DNA of 64,000 nucleotides from NCBI GenBank assembly GCA_965153355.1, contig OZ231128.1:21390001-21454000 (forward strand), written 5' to 3'. This document shows, in pieces, positions 39,356-54,235 of this stretch. A model generated the notes under the pieces. It was not told where the DNA came from and did not search any database. It saw nothing but the letters and a program-made list of their open reading frames with translations. Numbering within the stretch: the first letter of the stretch is position 1; every line of letters starts with the position of its first letter. This DNA is from Flaccisagitta enflata (Eukaryota; Chaetognatha; Sagittoidea; Aphragmophora). The position numbers and the translations under genes were made by a program.

Positions 39356-39478
39356 AACATGATTTTTTTCAAGGAAGTGTACCTACTTCAGAATACACTG
39401 TAGAGTCTACAGTATTTCATCACACTAGGCCAAATTGCCTAATTGTTGAACAAGCGTTAACTGTTAGACCAAACTGAC

Positions 39479-39660
39479 CTGGTCTCTGAGCTGATTAACG
39501 TGTTTGATATCGATATCGATGTGAGTGAGAGTGAGGAAGGCCGTGAGATTTGCGGTGTAGCATTGCATCAGCACGAAGCAGAAAAACCACCACGCAGCCA
39601 GCAGCATCCGTTGCGGCAGCAAATGAGTCGTCAAAGTAGATCCTTGCTGCAAAATCACCG
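39479..39660 (-). CDS. iGluR exon 10: pore loop and M3 gate
   Basis: The exon has 182 nt (two bases plus 60 codons), with acceptor CTCCCCAG and donor CAG|GTCAGT. It encodes the re-entrant loop VILQQGSTL, with Gln at the Q/R site, then AAWWFFCFVLMQCYTANLTAF, ending HVNQLRDQ. The SYTANLAAF gate signature is intact apart from Ser to Cys and Ala to Thr. The pore motif is of the Ca-permeable, unedited AMPA/kainate type. This exon alone identifies the family. Confidence 0.98.
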
Positions 39661-40783
39661 CTGGGGAGTTAGTGGAGATGAAAGACGAGTGATGGGAGGC
39701 CAAGTTGAAACAATTGCAGTTGAAGTTGAAGTTGAAGTTGATGATGAAGTTGAAACGATTGTAGTAGTAGTGGTAGTTCCATGGAGGATCGAACACAGAT
39801 GAATGTATAAAATGAAATCGAAATGAAAATGAAAATGAAATTAAAATGAAAATGAAAATGAAATTAAAATCTAGAGACAATTATTGTTTTTGTTAGTATT
39901 AAATGTCTTTGTGACACGGTTATTGTTATTATTATTGATTATTGTCACACAGTTATTGTTATTGTTAAATGTCTTAGCGATATTCACTATCCATCTCCAC
40001 CACCGACCAATTATACCTCAACTGCCACAACCATTTATCCGATCTCAAGTTCACTAACCTGACAAGGCCGGTTACACGACGCTTACGGGTTAGTATGGGC
40101 AGTGGCTGCATTGAGTTTGAGCAGGGGCTGTAATGCTCTCAAGTCACCATTTTTGCCGATTTCAAGTCATTCAAAAAATGTCATTACGGAGGGACCGACG
40201 AATTTACTTACAAACCTACCAACGGACTCACCTTCTTATAAAGTCGCTTACCAGGTCTCTGAAGAGTCGACAGAAATCGATAGCTTTCAGACTTTTGGCC
40301 TTGCAAATAAGCCACACAAACAGAGGAAAGCGCTCTTAGCTTTTGTATACTTAATCACACGTTGCTTCCGTCTCGCTTCGAATTTCAGCTTTCTTTCCTT
40401 TCCTCCCTACCTTTTCTCCCTTCCTACCTTCTCTCTTTCCTTTCAAGCCTTGCCTCTTTTTCTCCCAAGGTTCCTTCTTTCCTACCCATCGCTTTTCACT
40501 CTAGACCTTTCAGCCCTCTCCCTTCTTCCTTTCAGTTTGTTCCCCCTCTTTTTGTCTGGATGTTGTTTTTCCCTCCCGTTTCTTGATCTCTTACCTACCA
40601 TCGGGCCACTCTCCAAACTTTCCTTTCCTTCTTATTTCCACCCTTGCTCCCACCGATCCTCCCTAATCCTTAAAATCAACTCTTTTTTCCTCCTTCCTCC
40701 CTCCCTTTCCTTTCCTTCCTTTCTTCCTTCCTTCCCCCTTCCTCTTTCCTTCCTTCCTTCCTTCCTTCCTTCCTTCCTTCTTG
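39661..40783. other. Intron 9 sequence with divergent repeats
   Basis: Includes GAAGTT/AATGAA short repeats (39715-39870), a divergent Family A-like piece (about 40055-40240), and a pyrimidine-rich (CTTCC) region (40375-40780). No gene is supported. Confidence 0.5.
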
Positions 40784-41010
40784 GGCAGCGGCCCCAAAAG
40801 GCCGATGTCCTGTAGGATACAGGGGTGAATTTCCATATGTCCGTCCGTCCTTCCGTCCTTCCAGCCGTCCCCCCCCCAGCTATCAGTCCCCAAATTCCCA
40901 TTGAATAACCTGGCAAGTTAGACAAATGCAAATTTCCCGTTGAATAACCTGGAAAATTGACAAAAAAAAAAAGAATAGTCGCAAAAGCGTTAGATGGTCA
41001 GCGGTACCCG
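40784..41010. mobile_element. Family B/C cassette
   Basis: GGGCAGCGGCCCCAAAAGGC end with TGTCCTGTAGGATACAGGGG, and opposite end GCGTTAGATGGTCAGCGGTACC. The core is short. Confidence 0.8.
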
Positions 41011-41044
41011 TTGCCCCTAAGTGAGTGTATGAGGGTGTGAGGTG

Positions 41045-42012
<968 letters not shown>

Positions 42013-42017
42013 TGGTG

Positions 42018-42550
42018 AGGTGGTGAGAGGGGCAGCGGCCCCGAAGGAGCCGATGACCTACGCTGTTTTTATTTGATCCTGGAGGCTGGAATTGGGGCCT
42101 TGAAGCGGGGATTTGAGCTAAGAGCCGGGGATTTGAGCCTCGTGGCTGAGATTTGAACCTCGAGACTGAGACTTGAGCCTCGAGACTGAGATTTGAGCCT
42201 CAAGATTGGAATTTGAGCCTCAAGGCTGGGATTTGGGCCTTGAGGCTGGGATTTGGGCTTTGAGGCTGGGATTTGGGCCCCGCGGCTGGGATTTGGGCGA
42301 CGAGGCTGAGATTTGGGCCTCGAGGCTAAGATTTGGGCCTCGAGGCCGAGGCTGGGATTTGGGTCTCAAGGCTGGGATTTGGGCCTCGAGGCTTAGATTT
42401 GGGTCTCGAGGCTAAGATTTAGGCCTCCAGGCTGGGATTTGGGTCTCGAGGCTGAAAGTGGGGGGGGGGGGTACAAAGGAGAAGGAGAAGGAGAAATTTC
42501 TCCTGTGTGAAAGCATAGGTCATCGGCCCCTTCGGGGCCGCTGCCCAAAA
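42018..42550. mobile_element. Family C cassette
   Basis: GGGGCAGCGGCCCCGAAGGA start, about 20 units like CTCGAGGCTGAGATTTGGGC, then AAGCATAGGTCATCGGCCCC and CGGGGCCGCTGCCC. Confidence 0.88.
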
Positions 42551-42644
42551 ATGAGAAATTCCCATTGAATAACATAGAAAACTGATGATGAATTGGAAAA
42601 GATGCAAAACTCCCATTGAATATCATGAGAAATTGCCCCAAAGA

Positions 42645-42775
42645 CCTCAAATATGCCCTCTCAGGATGTAGAAATTCCCCCTGTGTCCTACAGGTTGGGG
42701 CCGCGCTCTGTCTCACTCCAAGCAGGGCATCGGGTACCGCTTACCCTGTGCGATCCTTGGATGACTTGTTTCCTC
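42645..42775. mobile_element. Family B tail fragment
   Basis: CCCTGTGTCCTACAGGTTGGGGCCG... followed by AGCAGGGCATCGGGTACCGC and GATCCTTGGATGACTTGTTT. Confidence 0.78.
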
Positions 42776-42777
42776 TT

Positions 42778-42895
42778 CCTTCCTTCCTTCCTTCCTTCCT
42801 TCCTTCCTTCCTTCCTTCCTTCCTTCCTTCCTTCCTCTCCTCCCTCTCCTCCTTCCTTCCTTCCTCTCCTCCTTCCTTCCTTCCTCTACCTCGTC
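42778..42895. repeat. (CTTC)n microsatellite
   Basis: CTTCC repeats with CTCC variants. Confidence 0.96.
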
Positions 42896-43241
42896 CGTCC
42901 GGTCCACATCACTACAATATCTTTTGCTCTTTCGCACCTTTCCTTCTCTTTGCCCTTTTTCTTTCGAGTGAAGGCCTGAAGGTGCCATTATTTCGTTTAA
43001 GCCTCTCGGGATTCCTTCATCATTTATCAAAAGCCAGAAGTTGACCTAGATTTCCTTTTTCTTTTTTTTTTCTTTTTTTACTAAATATATTTCTCGAATC
43101 AGAGACGTTGACGCGTGTCACTGACACTGTCAACTTCTTGTCTGTCACAAATTTTGATCTTCATGAATTTCTCATCGGCAGTAAGACAGATTATCACATG
43201 GACAAAATCACGGATTTGAGCTGATTCACCAGACACACCTT

Positions 43242-43821
<580 letters not shown>

Positions 43822-44471
43822 GGACACTTAAACACACTTAGGAAGACATTGAAAGAAATGCCAAGATTGACCTGCATTTACATTATTTAATAAGACAGCG
43901 TTTGGCTTTTAATCCGCGCGTTTCTACCTTTGCTTTTCCTCCAATCCCCTGTTTCCTCATAAGTGCTTTGCCTCGCTCATCGGTTATGCATGATTTAGTT
44001 GATATACAGCGTATTCCGCATATATTTGTTGTCATCTAACCTTTCAGAGTGTCTGTTTGAGTCGGGCCAAAACTGACTGAGATGGCGTATGTAGGACTCC
44101 ATCGTTAATCCAATATCTTAGATTTTGTACACCAGTGCTGTTAGTAGGATTGAGCCGTAGACTGATAACATGTGTTACGCAATTTTTGGAACTATACACC
44201 CTGATCATGATAAGGTAAACAGAATCACCCATGGGCCTTTGCACCACAAAACTGGAGGTCTGTTTCTGTTGTTTTTATTGACAAAAATTCATAGAAAATA
44301 TTTTTTGCACCTTTTTACATACTTTACTAGCAATTGGGTGTTTATTTCAAGTCTTTATCTCAAAGTAACTCATTGAATTGCCATGATTTTCTTGGTCAAA
44401 TATAGTAGGGCTAAAGTAAAGAGAGATTACCAGATATGAGTGCTGAACTGTGCGTCCACATTCCTCACATC
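43822..44471. other. Intron 9 sequence, unique
   Basis: No gene recognised. Confidence 0.5.
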
Positions 44472-44600
44472 TGACAAATGTCCCACAATTAGACGGAAAA
44501 ATATTGATTCATTAATCATTATACTGTGCCAACTAGAAGTATGTTTTCCATGCTTTGAAGTCTTTTTCCGCCTAATTGTGAGACATGTGTTATCTGATCT
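44472..44600. mobile_element. Short palindromic relative of the 36487 MITE
   Basis: ACAAATGTCCCACAATTAGACG on the left faces CGCCTAATTGTGAGACATGTG on the right over about 125 bp. Confidence 0.72.
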
Positions 44601-44779
44601 TCCCTCAATGTTTTTTTCTGACATTGATAAGTCTGTTGACCAGAGATTGAGCCAAAGTGCCTTATCACAAATCGTCTCCCGCCAGGAACTATTTTCCATC
44701 CGTTTGGTGCCATTTTCCCGCCTTGTTCACTTCTCTTTTTTTCCCCTCCTTCCATTTTTCTCTCTCTCACTTCTTTTTT

Positions 44780-45108
44780 TTTTCTTCTTCTTCTTCTTCT
44801 TCTTCTTCTTCTTCTTCTTCTTCTTCTTCTTCTTCTTCTTCTTTTTCTTTTTCTTTTTCTTTTTCTTTTTCTTTTTTCTTCTTCTTCTTCTTCTTCTTCT
44901 TCTTCTTCTTCTTCTTCTTCTTCTTCTTCTTCTTCTTCTTCTTCTTCTTCTTCTTCTTCTACCTCTTGTTCTCCTTCTTCCCCTCATCCTTTTCTTTCTT
45001 CTTCTTTTTCGTCTTTTTCTTCGTTTTGTTCTTCTTCTCTTTTTCCTGTTCCTTTTCTTCTTCCTTTTATTTTTTTCTCCCACTCCTCATCTTGTTGTTG
45101 ATATTGAT

Positions 45109-45186
<78 letters not shown>

Positions 45187-45326
45187 CTTCTTTTTCTTCT
45201 TCTTCTTCTTCTTCTTCTTCTTCTTCTTCTTCTTCTTCTTCTTCTTCTTCGTCTTCTTCGTCTTCTTCTTCTTCTTCTTCTTCTTCTTCTTCTTCTTCTT
45301 CTTCTTCTTCTTCTTCTTCTTCTTCA
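44780..45326. repeat. (TTC)n, (TTTTC)n and (TTG)n microsatellite block
   Basis: About 550 bases of pyrimidine-rich triplets including a pure GTT array at 45104-45185. The 379-residue ORF across it is a repeat artefact. Confidence 0.98.
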
Positions 45327-46135
45327 TGTTAACCACCTGATACGTGACTTATCTAGCAATTTCCGTATCTTTACTCTTTTTACCTTCTTTTTTTCATTGC
45401 GACCTTTTGGCGAACCTCTCTATTGCTCTTCCTCCTCTTCAATCCCCCCCCCCTTCTGCCCTCATCGGCTTCAAATGCATATTGTCTGCACACAATCTGT
45501 GGATTCATTGTTTGTTTTTAGTTTACCTTTTGACATTCCAACCTGCTTATCCTTTGGACAAGACTCACAAGAGCAGTGATTGATGGCGTATTCGTAGTGC
45601 AATCACATTTAAAAAAAAGCACCAATAATTATTGGATTTCTATTGAGGTTTTGAAATAAGGGGCTGGGCAAAATTAGTCCTTGCAGTACTTTCCTTACTT
45701 CAACAAAGAAATATTCTCAAACTGAGGTTTTCTGCTTTCATGCCCAAACGATTCACAAGGAATTTGAGTTGGTAGACGGTATCTACTTCTTTTCTCTCTT
45801 CATTTAGCTTGCATGAGCTTTCTTGGTTTTTCCTTTTTGATTTTGATGTCATGAAGTTTGGCACCTGGTCTTTAAGATTTCAAACACACTCAGAAAAAAA
45901 GAACCTTTTTTTTGAGGGGGAAAAAGGTCAATGAAATAGAAAAATGCATTGTATTGCTTCACATCTCAGAGTTTTATCAACAAGCAATGCGCCACTGGAA
46001 TTGGTATTACTATAAGCAGTATGCAAGTCAGACACGTTGTATCACTTTGACAAAACAGCACTAAGTATTCCACCTTAACTGACTTGAAATTTGCCACGTT
46101 CTGTAGATGGATTAACAATTTGCCACACTGTGCCA
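45327..46135. other. Intron 9 sequence, unique
   Basis: No gene recognised. Confidence 0.5.
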
Positions 46136-46139
46136 CAAC

Positions 46140-46866
46140 GTGCCACCTATTCGAACATGTAGTGCGCTACTCAGATTGACTCAAAGTGAGCCAATTAACC
46201 CAAACTGTGTTGTGCCACTTAGAATGGCCCGGAGTGCGCCACTTAGCCAAACCTGTGGAGTGCCACTTAGCCCAACCTGCGTTGTCCAACTTAGCCCCAC
46301 CGGCAGTGTGCTACTTAGCCCAGCCAAGAGTGTGCCACTTAGCCTAACCTGCAGTGTGCCACTTAGCTCGACCTGCAGTGTGTTACTTAGCCCAACCTAC
46401 AGTGTGTCACTTCGCGTAACCTGCAGTGTGCCACATAGCCTTACCTGCAGTGTGACAGTTAGCCCAACCTGCAGTGTGTCACTTAGCCCAACCTGCAGTG
46501 TGCCACTAAGCCTATCCTCTTGTGTGCCATTAAGCCCAATCTGCAGCATCCCACATAGCCCAACCTGCGGTGCGCCACTTAGCTCAACCTGAAGTGTCCA
46601 ACTTAGCTCAACCTGCAGTGTGTCACTTAGCCTAACCTACGGTGTGCCATTTAGCTCGACCTGCAGTGTGTTACTTAGCCCAACCTGCAGTGTGTCACTT
46701 AGCCCATCCAGCAGTGTGTCACTAAGCCTAACCTGCGGTGTGCCACTTAGCCCAGCCAGCAGTGTGCCACTTAGCACAGCCAGCACTGCTGGCCCAGCAG
46801 TGTGTCACTTTGCCCAACCTGCACTGTGCCACATAGCCCAGCCAACAGTGTGTCACTTATCCTAAC
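46140..46866 (-). repeat. 24-bp tandem array of the exon 9 splice donor
   Basis: About 30 units of AACCTGCAGTGTGCCACTTAGCCC (plus strand). In transcript sense each unit reads CACACTGCAG|GTTGGGCTAAG. The first unit overlaps the last 14 bases of exon 9 and its donor, so the array is an expansion of that junction. Confidence 0.95.
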
Positions 46867-47285
<419 letters not shown>

Positions 47286-47369
47286 AAAAAAGAAACACGA
47301 GAAGAAAAGAATATATCACAGAATAGAATAAATTACACGAGTTCATGATTCCTCTCGATTATTGATAAA

Positions 47370-47715
47370 TAGTCGCAAAAGCGTTTGATGGTCAGCGGTA
47401 CCCGTGCCCTGCCTGAATAGGTTGTGCTTGAAGTTGAAGGATCTGGGTCTCTTGGCTGAGATAAGGTCCTCGAGGCTGAAATTTGGACCTCACGGCTGGG
47501 ATCTGGGCCTTCAGGCTAGGAGTTAGGCCTCAAAGCTGGGATTTGGGTCTCGAGACTAGGATTTGGGCCTCGAGACTGGGATTTTGGCATTGAGACTGTA
47601 ATTTGGGCCTCAAGACTGGGATTTGAGGGGAGGGGGTACAAAGGAGAGGGAGGAAAGGAGAAAATTCCCCATATGTGTGAAAGCATAGGTCATTGATCCC
47701 TTTGGGGCCGCTGCC
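47370..47715. mobile_element. Family C cassette
   Basis: Starts GTCGCAAAAGCGTTTGATGGTCAGCGGTACC, has about 9 units like GGCCTCGAGACTGGGATTTT, and ends CATAGGTCATTGATCCCTTTGGGGCCGCTGCCC. Confidence 0.88.
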
Positions 47716-48221
47716 CATAAAACGTCTAGTTGGCCTAATCCGTCTGTTCGTCCCGTCAGGTTTTGCGTTTTTGCGCCGAGTATCAGACAAATGGTTACTC
47801 AGCGACAGATGTAGGAAAGATTATGAGGATGATGCGCAAAGATAGAATAGATGTCGAAGGAAACGCCCATCTATTTCAATATCGCAGTAAGAGCTAACCA
47901 GCCAATTTGATATTTGATGATAACTACAATTACCAGATATGCTGACTTCTCAGATAATCTTAAGAAAGCGAGACACGTTATACTGATCTCATACAATTGT
48001 TTGGTTATTATTAATGTCTGTCTAAGTGTCTGATTGTGGGCAGTAGGCACGAAGTGTTTATTGGGATTTCCAATTACATGAAATTAAGAGAGAGAGAGAA
48101 AAACAAACAGGAATAAACGCCGAGCTCCGCGCTTAAATGATTTAAATCATAATTCCTGCACTGTTCAGCACGTAGCCTCGTGTAAAATGTAGGGAATAAA
48201 CAGAAAAGGGGATAGGAGAAA
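47716..48221. other. Intron 8 sequence, unique
   Basis: No gene recognised. Confidence 0.5.
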
Positions 48222-48437
48222 AACAAGGCCAACACCTTACAGTCGCGTGTTGTTAAGACCATTAGACCAAAAGACTAATAAACTAAATGTAAATTGACTT
48301 AAAATAGCTTTAAAAACTTAAAATGACTTAAAATTACGTAAAACAACAAAAAAAGCTAAGCGTGACAGATGGACCGACGGACCAACCGGCAGACCGATGG
48401 ACAGAGCGGGTTGTAGAGTCGCGTGCACGCGACTAAA
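48222..48437 (-). mobile_element. Family A element, inverted
   Basis: AACAAGGCCAACACCTTACAGTCGCG tail, AAAATGACTTA core units, GACCGACGGACC block, then GAGTCGCGTGCACGCGACTA head. Confidence 0.83.
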
Positions 48438-48730
48438 AAACAAATACAGAAGCGAGAGAGTATAAGAAATTATCATGACTAACGATTCTTGTAAGGGCGC
48501 GTTTCTAGTCACAGACAATCGCGTTTTTAACCGGCCGCTCGGTCGCTCGCTACATTCGTTCGCTCCCACCCCTCACTCTACTCAATCAATCTGTTTGCGG
48601 GCTCGCTCACTCACTTCGCTGACTCCCTCATGGGAAAGTTAAAATTCATGAATATGCGTTCACGCTGTAAATGCGTTTTACAGAAACAAACGCGTTTTTC
48701 GTCTTCACTAGAAACACGCCCTAAGTTAAC

Positions 48731-49126
<396 letters not shown>

Positions 49127-49368
49127 TTATCAAGTTCAGTACGGCAGAATACCTGTCTGTTCATTTTAAGTTTTTGCAACATACAGTTCAGTACAATTTA
49201 GTACCCAACTGATTATTCCTGGTTTTCTTTTACAAGATACAGTGTTCGGTACAATTAAAAACCCGAAAGATTATTACAGGTTTTCTTTTACAAGATACCG
49301 TACAGTTCGGTACAGTTCAGTACGCAAATGATTATTCCAGGATGTTTTTACCAGATACAGTTCAGTAC

Positions 49369-49502
49369 CTGTCTGACCATTCCATTCCAAATTTTCTTCC
49401 TTTTGCCATTTGGTGCGATAGTCTCTTCCAAAGTTCCCCATTTCCCATCTGGAGAAACGAAAATCTCCAATTCGAAATCCATGTCTACCATGGCAAAAAT
49501 CT
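49369..49502 (-). CDS. iGluR exon 7: S1 domain
   Basis: The acceptor is GGCGTCTCAG and the donor CAG|GTACTG. The exon is 134 nt: two bases completing a Glu codon with exon 6, then 44 codons. It encodes DFELEIFVSPDGKWGTLEE and then KIWNGMVRQ, the DGKYG and WNGM motifs of iGluR S1. The ligand-pocket Tyr (Y450 in GluA2) is Trp here. The GTLEE loop is long and more like NMDA receptors. A (CT)n tract, in transcript sense, lies about 20 bases before the acceptor. Confidence 0.95.
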
Positions 49503-49515
49503 CTGAGACGCCAAA

Positions 49516-49522
<7 letters not shown>

Positions 49523-49608
<86 letters not shown>
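49523..49608. repeat. (GA)n upstream of the exon 7 acceptor
   Basis: In transcript sense (CU)n, about 20 bases before exon 7. Confidence 0.98.
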
Positions 49609-49612
<4 letters not shown>

Positions 49613-49853
49613 TAGTATGAAATGAAAGAAATGAATTAAAAGAATGATAGTGAATAAGGCCGAATACAAGGCCAATAACAGGCACAGGAATACGGGTGGG
49701 TAGGGGTAGTATGAGAGTGGGCAGGGGCTGCAATGTGGCTGGGCAGAGCTGTAATGCCCAAAAAATCGTTACTTCAGCCGATTTCGCGTCATTCAAATTT
49801 TCGCATCACCTACTGACCTTCGGACCTTCCAAGAGCTCTTAGCAAGCTGCTAG

Positions 49854-49854
49854 T

Positions 49855-49922
<68 letters not shown>

Positions 49923-49930
49923 AAAAAAAA

Positions 49931-50005
<75 letters not shown>

Positions 50006-50006
50006 G
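49854..50006. repeat. (AAAG)n microsatellite
   Basis: About 37 units with one A-run interruption. Confidence 0.98.
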
Positions 50007-50639
50007 GAAAGAGTGGAACGAGGGCCAAGAAACGAGCCAAAGACATACATCAGGTGTGATTATCTCAACTTTTCTCAAGTTCGTCCGTAATGTGCTACCA
50101 TGAAATGCGACACAATCATGAACACCTGTCCCCTGAGTTGAACAAAAGAAGTTGAAACAAGCAGAAAATGATCAACGGTATCACTTAGCAGTTTGTCTCG
50201 TGACAGTGATTTAGGCCTCAATGTGCGGGATTTTACTGGTCACAAGAGCTAGACTTGGGACAGAAAAAAAAATGAAAAAAAAAAATCTTTTTTCGTTTAC
50301 ATTCACTGTGTAATGACAGTAATGGGGTATAAAATGAGAATTATCTGGTTAACTGCGCTGACAACCCTGACTAAAATTTCAAATGATGGGTCAAATAGCA
50401 TGAACGCAGGCCTGTTCACAAGTAGTTCACTGTAAACAGTTCGCATTGAAATAAAGAAAGGCAAAAAAGTGTGTAAACCACATGCTTGATTGATGAAAGT
50501 GTGTTCTTAAGGTGGGTACAACCCCTTTGACAATAAAAAAAACCGTGCACAATTGTGACTTTTAGACAAACTTATGTCCGTTTTCTGATGCCACTTTTTG
50601 CCATGCAGATGATATTTTGGAGGCGAGCTTGCAGATGGG
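50007..50639. other. Intron 6 sequence, unique
   Basis: No gene recognised. Confidence 0.5.
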
Positions 50640-50935
50640 TTCAACAGATAGTGTTGGTAAGGTGAAGTTGCAGGTGGGATGCTATACAGCCTGTAGGTAC
50701 AGATGTTGTTCATGAGTTGAGCCTTCAGATGGAATGCCATACAGATGATATTCATGAAGCGAGGTTGTAGATGAAATGCCACACAGATGATATTCTTGGG
50801 TTGAGGTCGCAGATGGAATGCCATACAGATGATATTCATGAAGCGAGGTTGTAGATGGAATACCACACAGATGATATTCTTGGGTTAAGGTTGCAGATGG
50901 AATACCATACAGATTCATAGATACCACGCAGTTGA
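50640..50935. repeat. 42-bp minisatellite (ACAGATGATATTCATGAAGC)
   Basis: About seven units with alternating variants (CATGAAGCGAGG and TTGGGTTGAGG), suggesting an 84-bp higher-order unit. Confidence 0.9.
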
Positions 50936-51169
50936 TATTCGTCCCCGACGAAAAGTCACAAAGCGTGACACCCAAACGACGCAACGGCTCCCAATGCAGA
51001 AAAGATCAGAAAAGCGAATAACGCTGACTAAGCACGATATAACAATGACAAAGAAAAAGTTTCTCTCACTCTCTCTCTCTCTCTTTTTTCCTGTTTTTTT
51101 TTTTATTCATCAACCGATAGCAACAATTTTCTGTTCCGGTATCAGATAGAGAGGCATATGGTATGGACA

Positions 51170-51447
51170 GTCTTTAGTTTGTCCGTTCGTTGGTCCGTCT
51201 ATCGGTTCGTCCGTGGACACGAGTCGAAAAGTGCGAAAATGAGCCCGCGTCACTTGTTAGTCGCGTGCTACGCGACTCTACACCCCGCTTTGTTTGTCCG
51301 TTGGTCCGTCGGTCACACTTTACTTTTTTGCTTTGTTTTTTGGTGGTTTTTCGCCTCACTGCTCCTGCCCAAATGATCTGGTGACCTAAATTGAGGCCTC
51401 TGCCCACCCGCACGCGACTGGGGTAGCCGTGTGTACGGCCTTGTTAT
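51170..51447 (+). mobile_element. Two abutting Family A elements
   Basis: A copy ending CCCGCGTCACTTGT is joined directly at 51258 to a second copy starting TAGTCGCGTGCTACGCGACT and ending GTGTGTACGGCCTTGTTA. Confidence 0.8.
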
Positions 51448-51799
51448 TCTTCACATTGATTGTTGATCCTCCCCTTATCATCATGTTCTGTTTTGCCCAT
51501 TTTAACAATTGTTTTCTTTTCTTTCATATTCCTCCTTATATTTTTTACCTATTCTTTACCCTTTACTCTCAATCTTTGCTATTCTCCTTTCTTTCCTTCA
51601 TTACCAAGCGCGGTCTTAATTCGAGATTTACGTGCGTAATACTCTCACTCTCTGACTGTCTGACACATAGATCTTTCTCATCTGATCGTTTAATTTATCT
51701 CTATCTCCCATCCTTTTTCTGCCCACTTTTCATCCTGTCTGTGAGCCTAAGTGTCCTTTTCTCTTCTCTCTCCTTTCACTCACTCACACACAACCACAA

Positions 51800-52537
<738 letters not shown>

Positions 52538-52720
52538 TGGGCAGCGGCCTCAAAGGGGACGAAGTCCTGTAGAACACAGGGGACTTTCATTCGTTTGTTT
52601 GTTTGTTTGTTTGTTTGTTTGTTTGTTCGTTCGTTTGTTTGTCCATTCGTTCGTTCGTCCCAAAGCAGGGCAACGGGTATCACTGACCACATTTTGCCCT
52701 TGGGCGACCTGTTACATTCA
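52538..52720. mobile_element. Family B cassette with (TTTG)n core
   Basis: GGGCAGCGGCCTCAAAGGGG end, TCCTGTAGAACACAGGGG, a TTTG/TTCG tetranucleotide core, then AAAGCAGGGCAACGGGTATC end. Confidence 0.8.
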
Positions 52721-53379
52721 TCATGCCCTTCTCCATCAATCGATGCGGATCGAGATAAAAAAATCTCACTTTTGAATGACAAATCTATAATTTTCATAAT
52801 AAATCTTAGAAAAACTAATACAATTTTTTCACTATTTGAAAGCTCTGTGTAGTGAAAGTTTTTATCATTTTGAGCAAATATGGTATCGCCATCTTTAATT
52901 TTTATAAATGGTATTAGAGTGAAAACATTGCCCATTTCAGTTTCAATTTCAGCTGTCAATTTCAGTTTCAGTTTTGAAAAAGACTCGGGATTCGTCTAGA
53001 TTCAATTCAAATTGTCTTTTGCATGTTTGTATGTATCAATTAATAAAAAAGATGGTCTTTTGTTTATCCAAAAGGTAGAGGTAGTTAAGGCGTAAACTAT
53101 GGGGAGCTCAAATTATAAACAGATATTCCTATGATTTTAGCACAAATTGTAGCACAAATCATGCAATAAGAATGAATGTAAGAAATTCTTTTGTAGGGAA
53201 TCCCATTCTTTTCTCTCTGTGACTGAGACACTCCACTGATAATTGTTGGGTCGATTGAGTGAGAAACTAAGAATACAGTGAGTTACAGGTGGCTGATGAC
53301 TTAATACAGATGGATAATTCGACCGTCGCTTAAAGTTATCAAAACGTTCTTTGTCTGTTTTTCTGTCTAACTCTCGTCC
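52721..53379. other. Intron 6 sequence, AT-rich
   Basis: No gene recognised. Confidence 0.5.
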
Positions 53380-53579
<200 letters not shown>

Positions 53580-53590
53580 CGCTCACCCAC

Positions 53591-54063
53591 CGTTGAGTAG
53601 ATCCATGCAAAAGCCGATATATTTCTTTCTTCTATGTGGTTTTGATGGTTCTTCGTCCCTTCTGAACATTCTGCGTCCCTCTGTCACTCCTTCTATCACC
53701 GATTCCCCGGTCACCTCCGCCACCCCCGCCACCCCTTCCGACGACGCTGCCACCTCTTCGCTGACAGCAATCACCCCATTGCCACCTTCCATCCAAGTCT
53801 CCTCAACCTCTACAAAATCCGTTTCCTCCTTCCTCGAATTTCCCTTCACTTTACCCCCTTCTTCTTCCTTCACTTTCTCCTCTTCGCCATCTCTCTTTTT
53901 CTCCTCCTCCTCCTCCTCCTCCTCCTCCTCCTCCTCCTCCTCCTCCTTCCGCCGTCGCCTTTCCTACCACTCTGCCTGGCGTGGACTCATATATGAAAGG
54001 CCTTTCCATCATCGTCACAATTTTTAATTTCTGTGGCTGAGGATTTTTTCCGCAAGACGATCC
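53591..54063 (-). CDS. iGluR exon 6: start of ligand-binding domain S1 (frame problem)
   Basis: The acceptor (CCAACTCCCTTCAG) follows a CT-rich tract and the donor is AACG|GTGGGT. The start encodes [17 protein letters not shown], the classic first strand of an iGluR S1 domain. The end encodes [13 protein letters not shown], the equally classic GFCIDLL helix. Between them is an acidic, low-complexity stretch with a (GGA)~15 microsatellite (53903-53946 on the plus strand). The two recognisable ends are in different frames, one base apart. Either a small unrecognised intron lies in the middle, or there is an indel in the genome or the assembly. The end phase (1) fits exon 7. Confidence 0.8.
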
Positions 54064-54083
54064 CTGAAGGGAGTTGGAAAAAG

Positions 54084-54235
54084 AGGAAGAGAGAGAGAGA
54101 GAGAAAGAAAGAAGGATAGGAAGCGAGAAAGAGACAGACAGACAGACAGATATAGAGAAAAAAAGAGGAAGAGTGAGAGAGGAAGAAAGAAGTTTAGGAA
54201 GAAAGAAAGAGACAGACAGACAGATATAGAAAAAA
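54084..54235. repeat. GA/GAAA/GACA purine tract before the exon 6 acceptor
   Basis: Imperfect AGAG, AAAG and ACAG repeats with a ~75-bp internal duplication (GAAAGAGACAGACAGACAGA twice). In transcript sense it is pyrimidine-rich and precedes exon 6. Confidence 0.9.

Noticed and set aside
46140-46865. Plus-strand ORFs with CSVPLSPT repeats as a protein
   Set aside because: They are the 24-bp splice-donor minisatellite read antisense; the open frame follows from the unit being divisible by three.
53137-53340. Minus-strand tail [20 protein letters not shown]... as an exon between S1 exons
   Set aside because: Exon 6 joins exon 7 directly in phase and in the protein alignment, leaving no room for another segment.
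53593-54027. Plus-strand 144-residue ORF opposite exon 6
   Set aside because: It is antisense to a strongly supported iGluR exon and reads poly-Ser through the GGA tract; it is a shadow of the exon.
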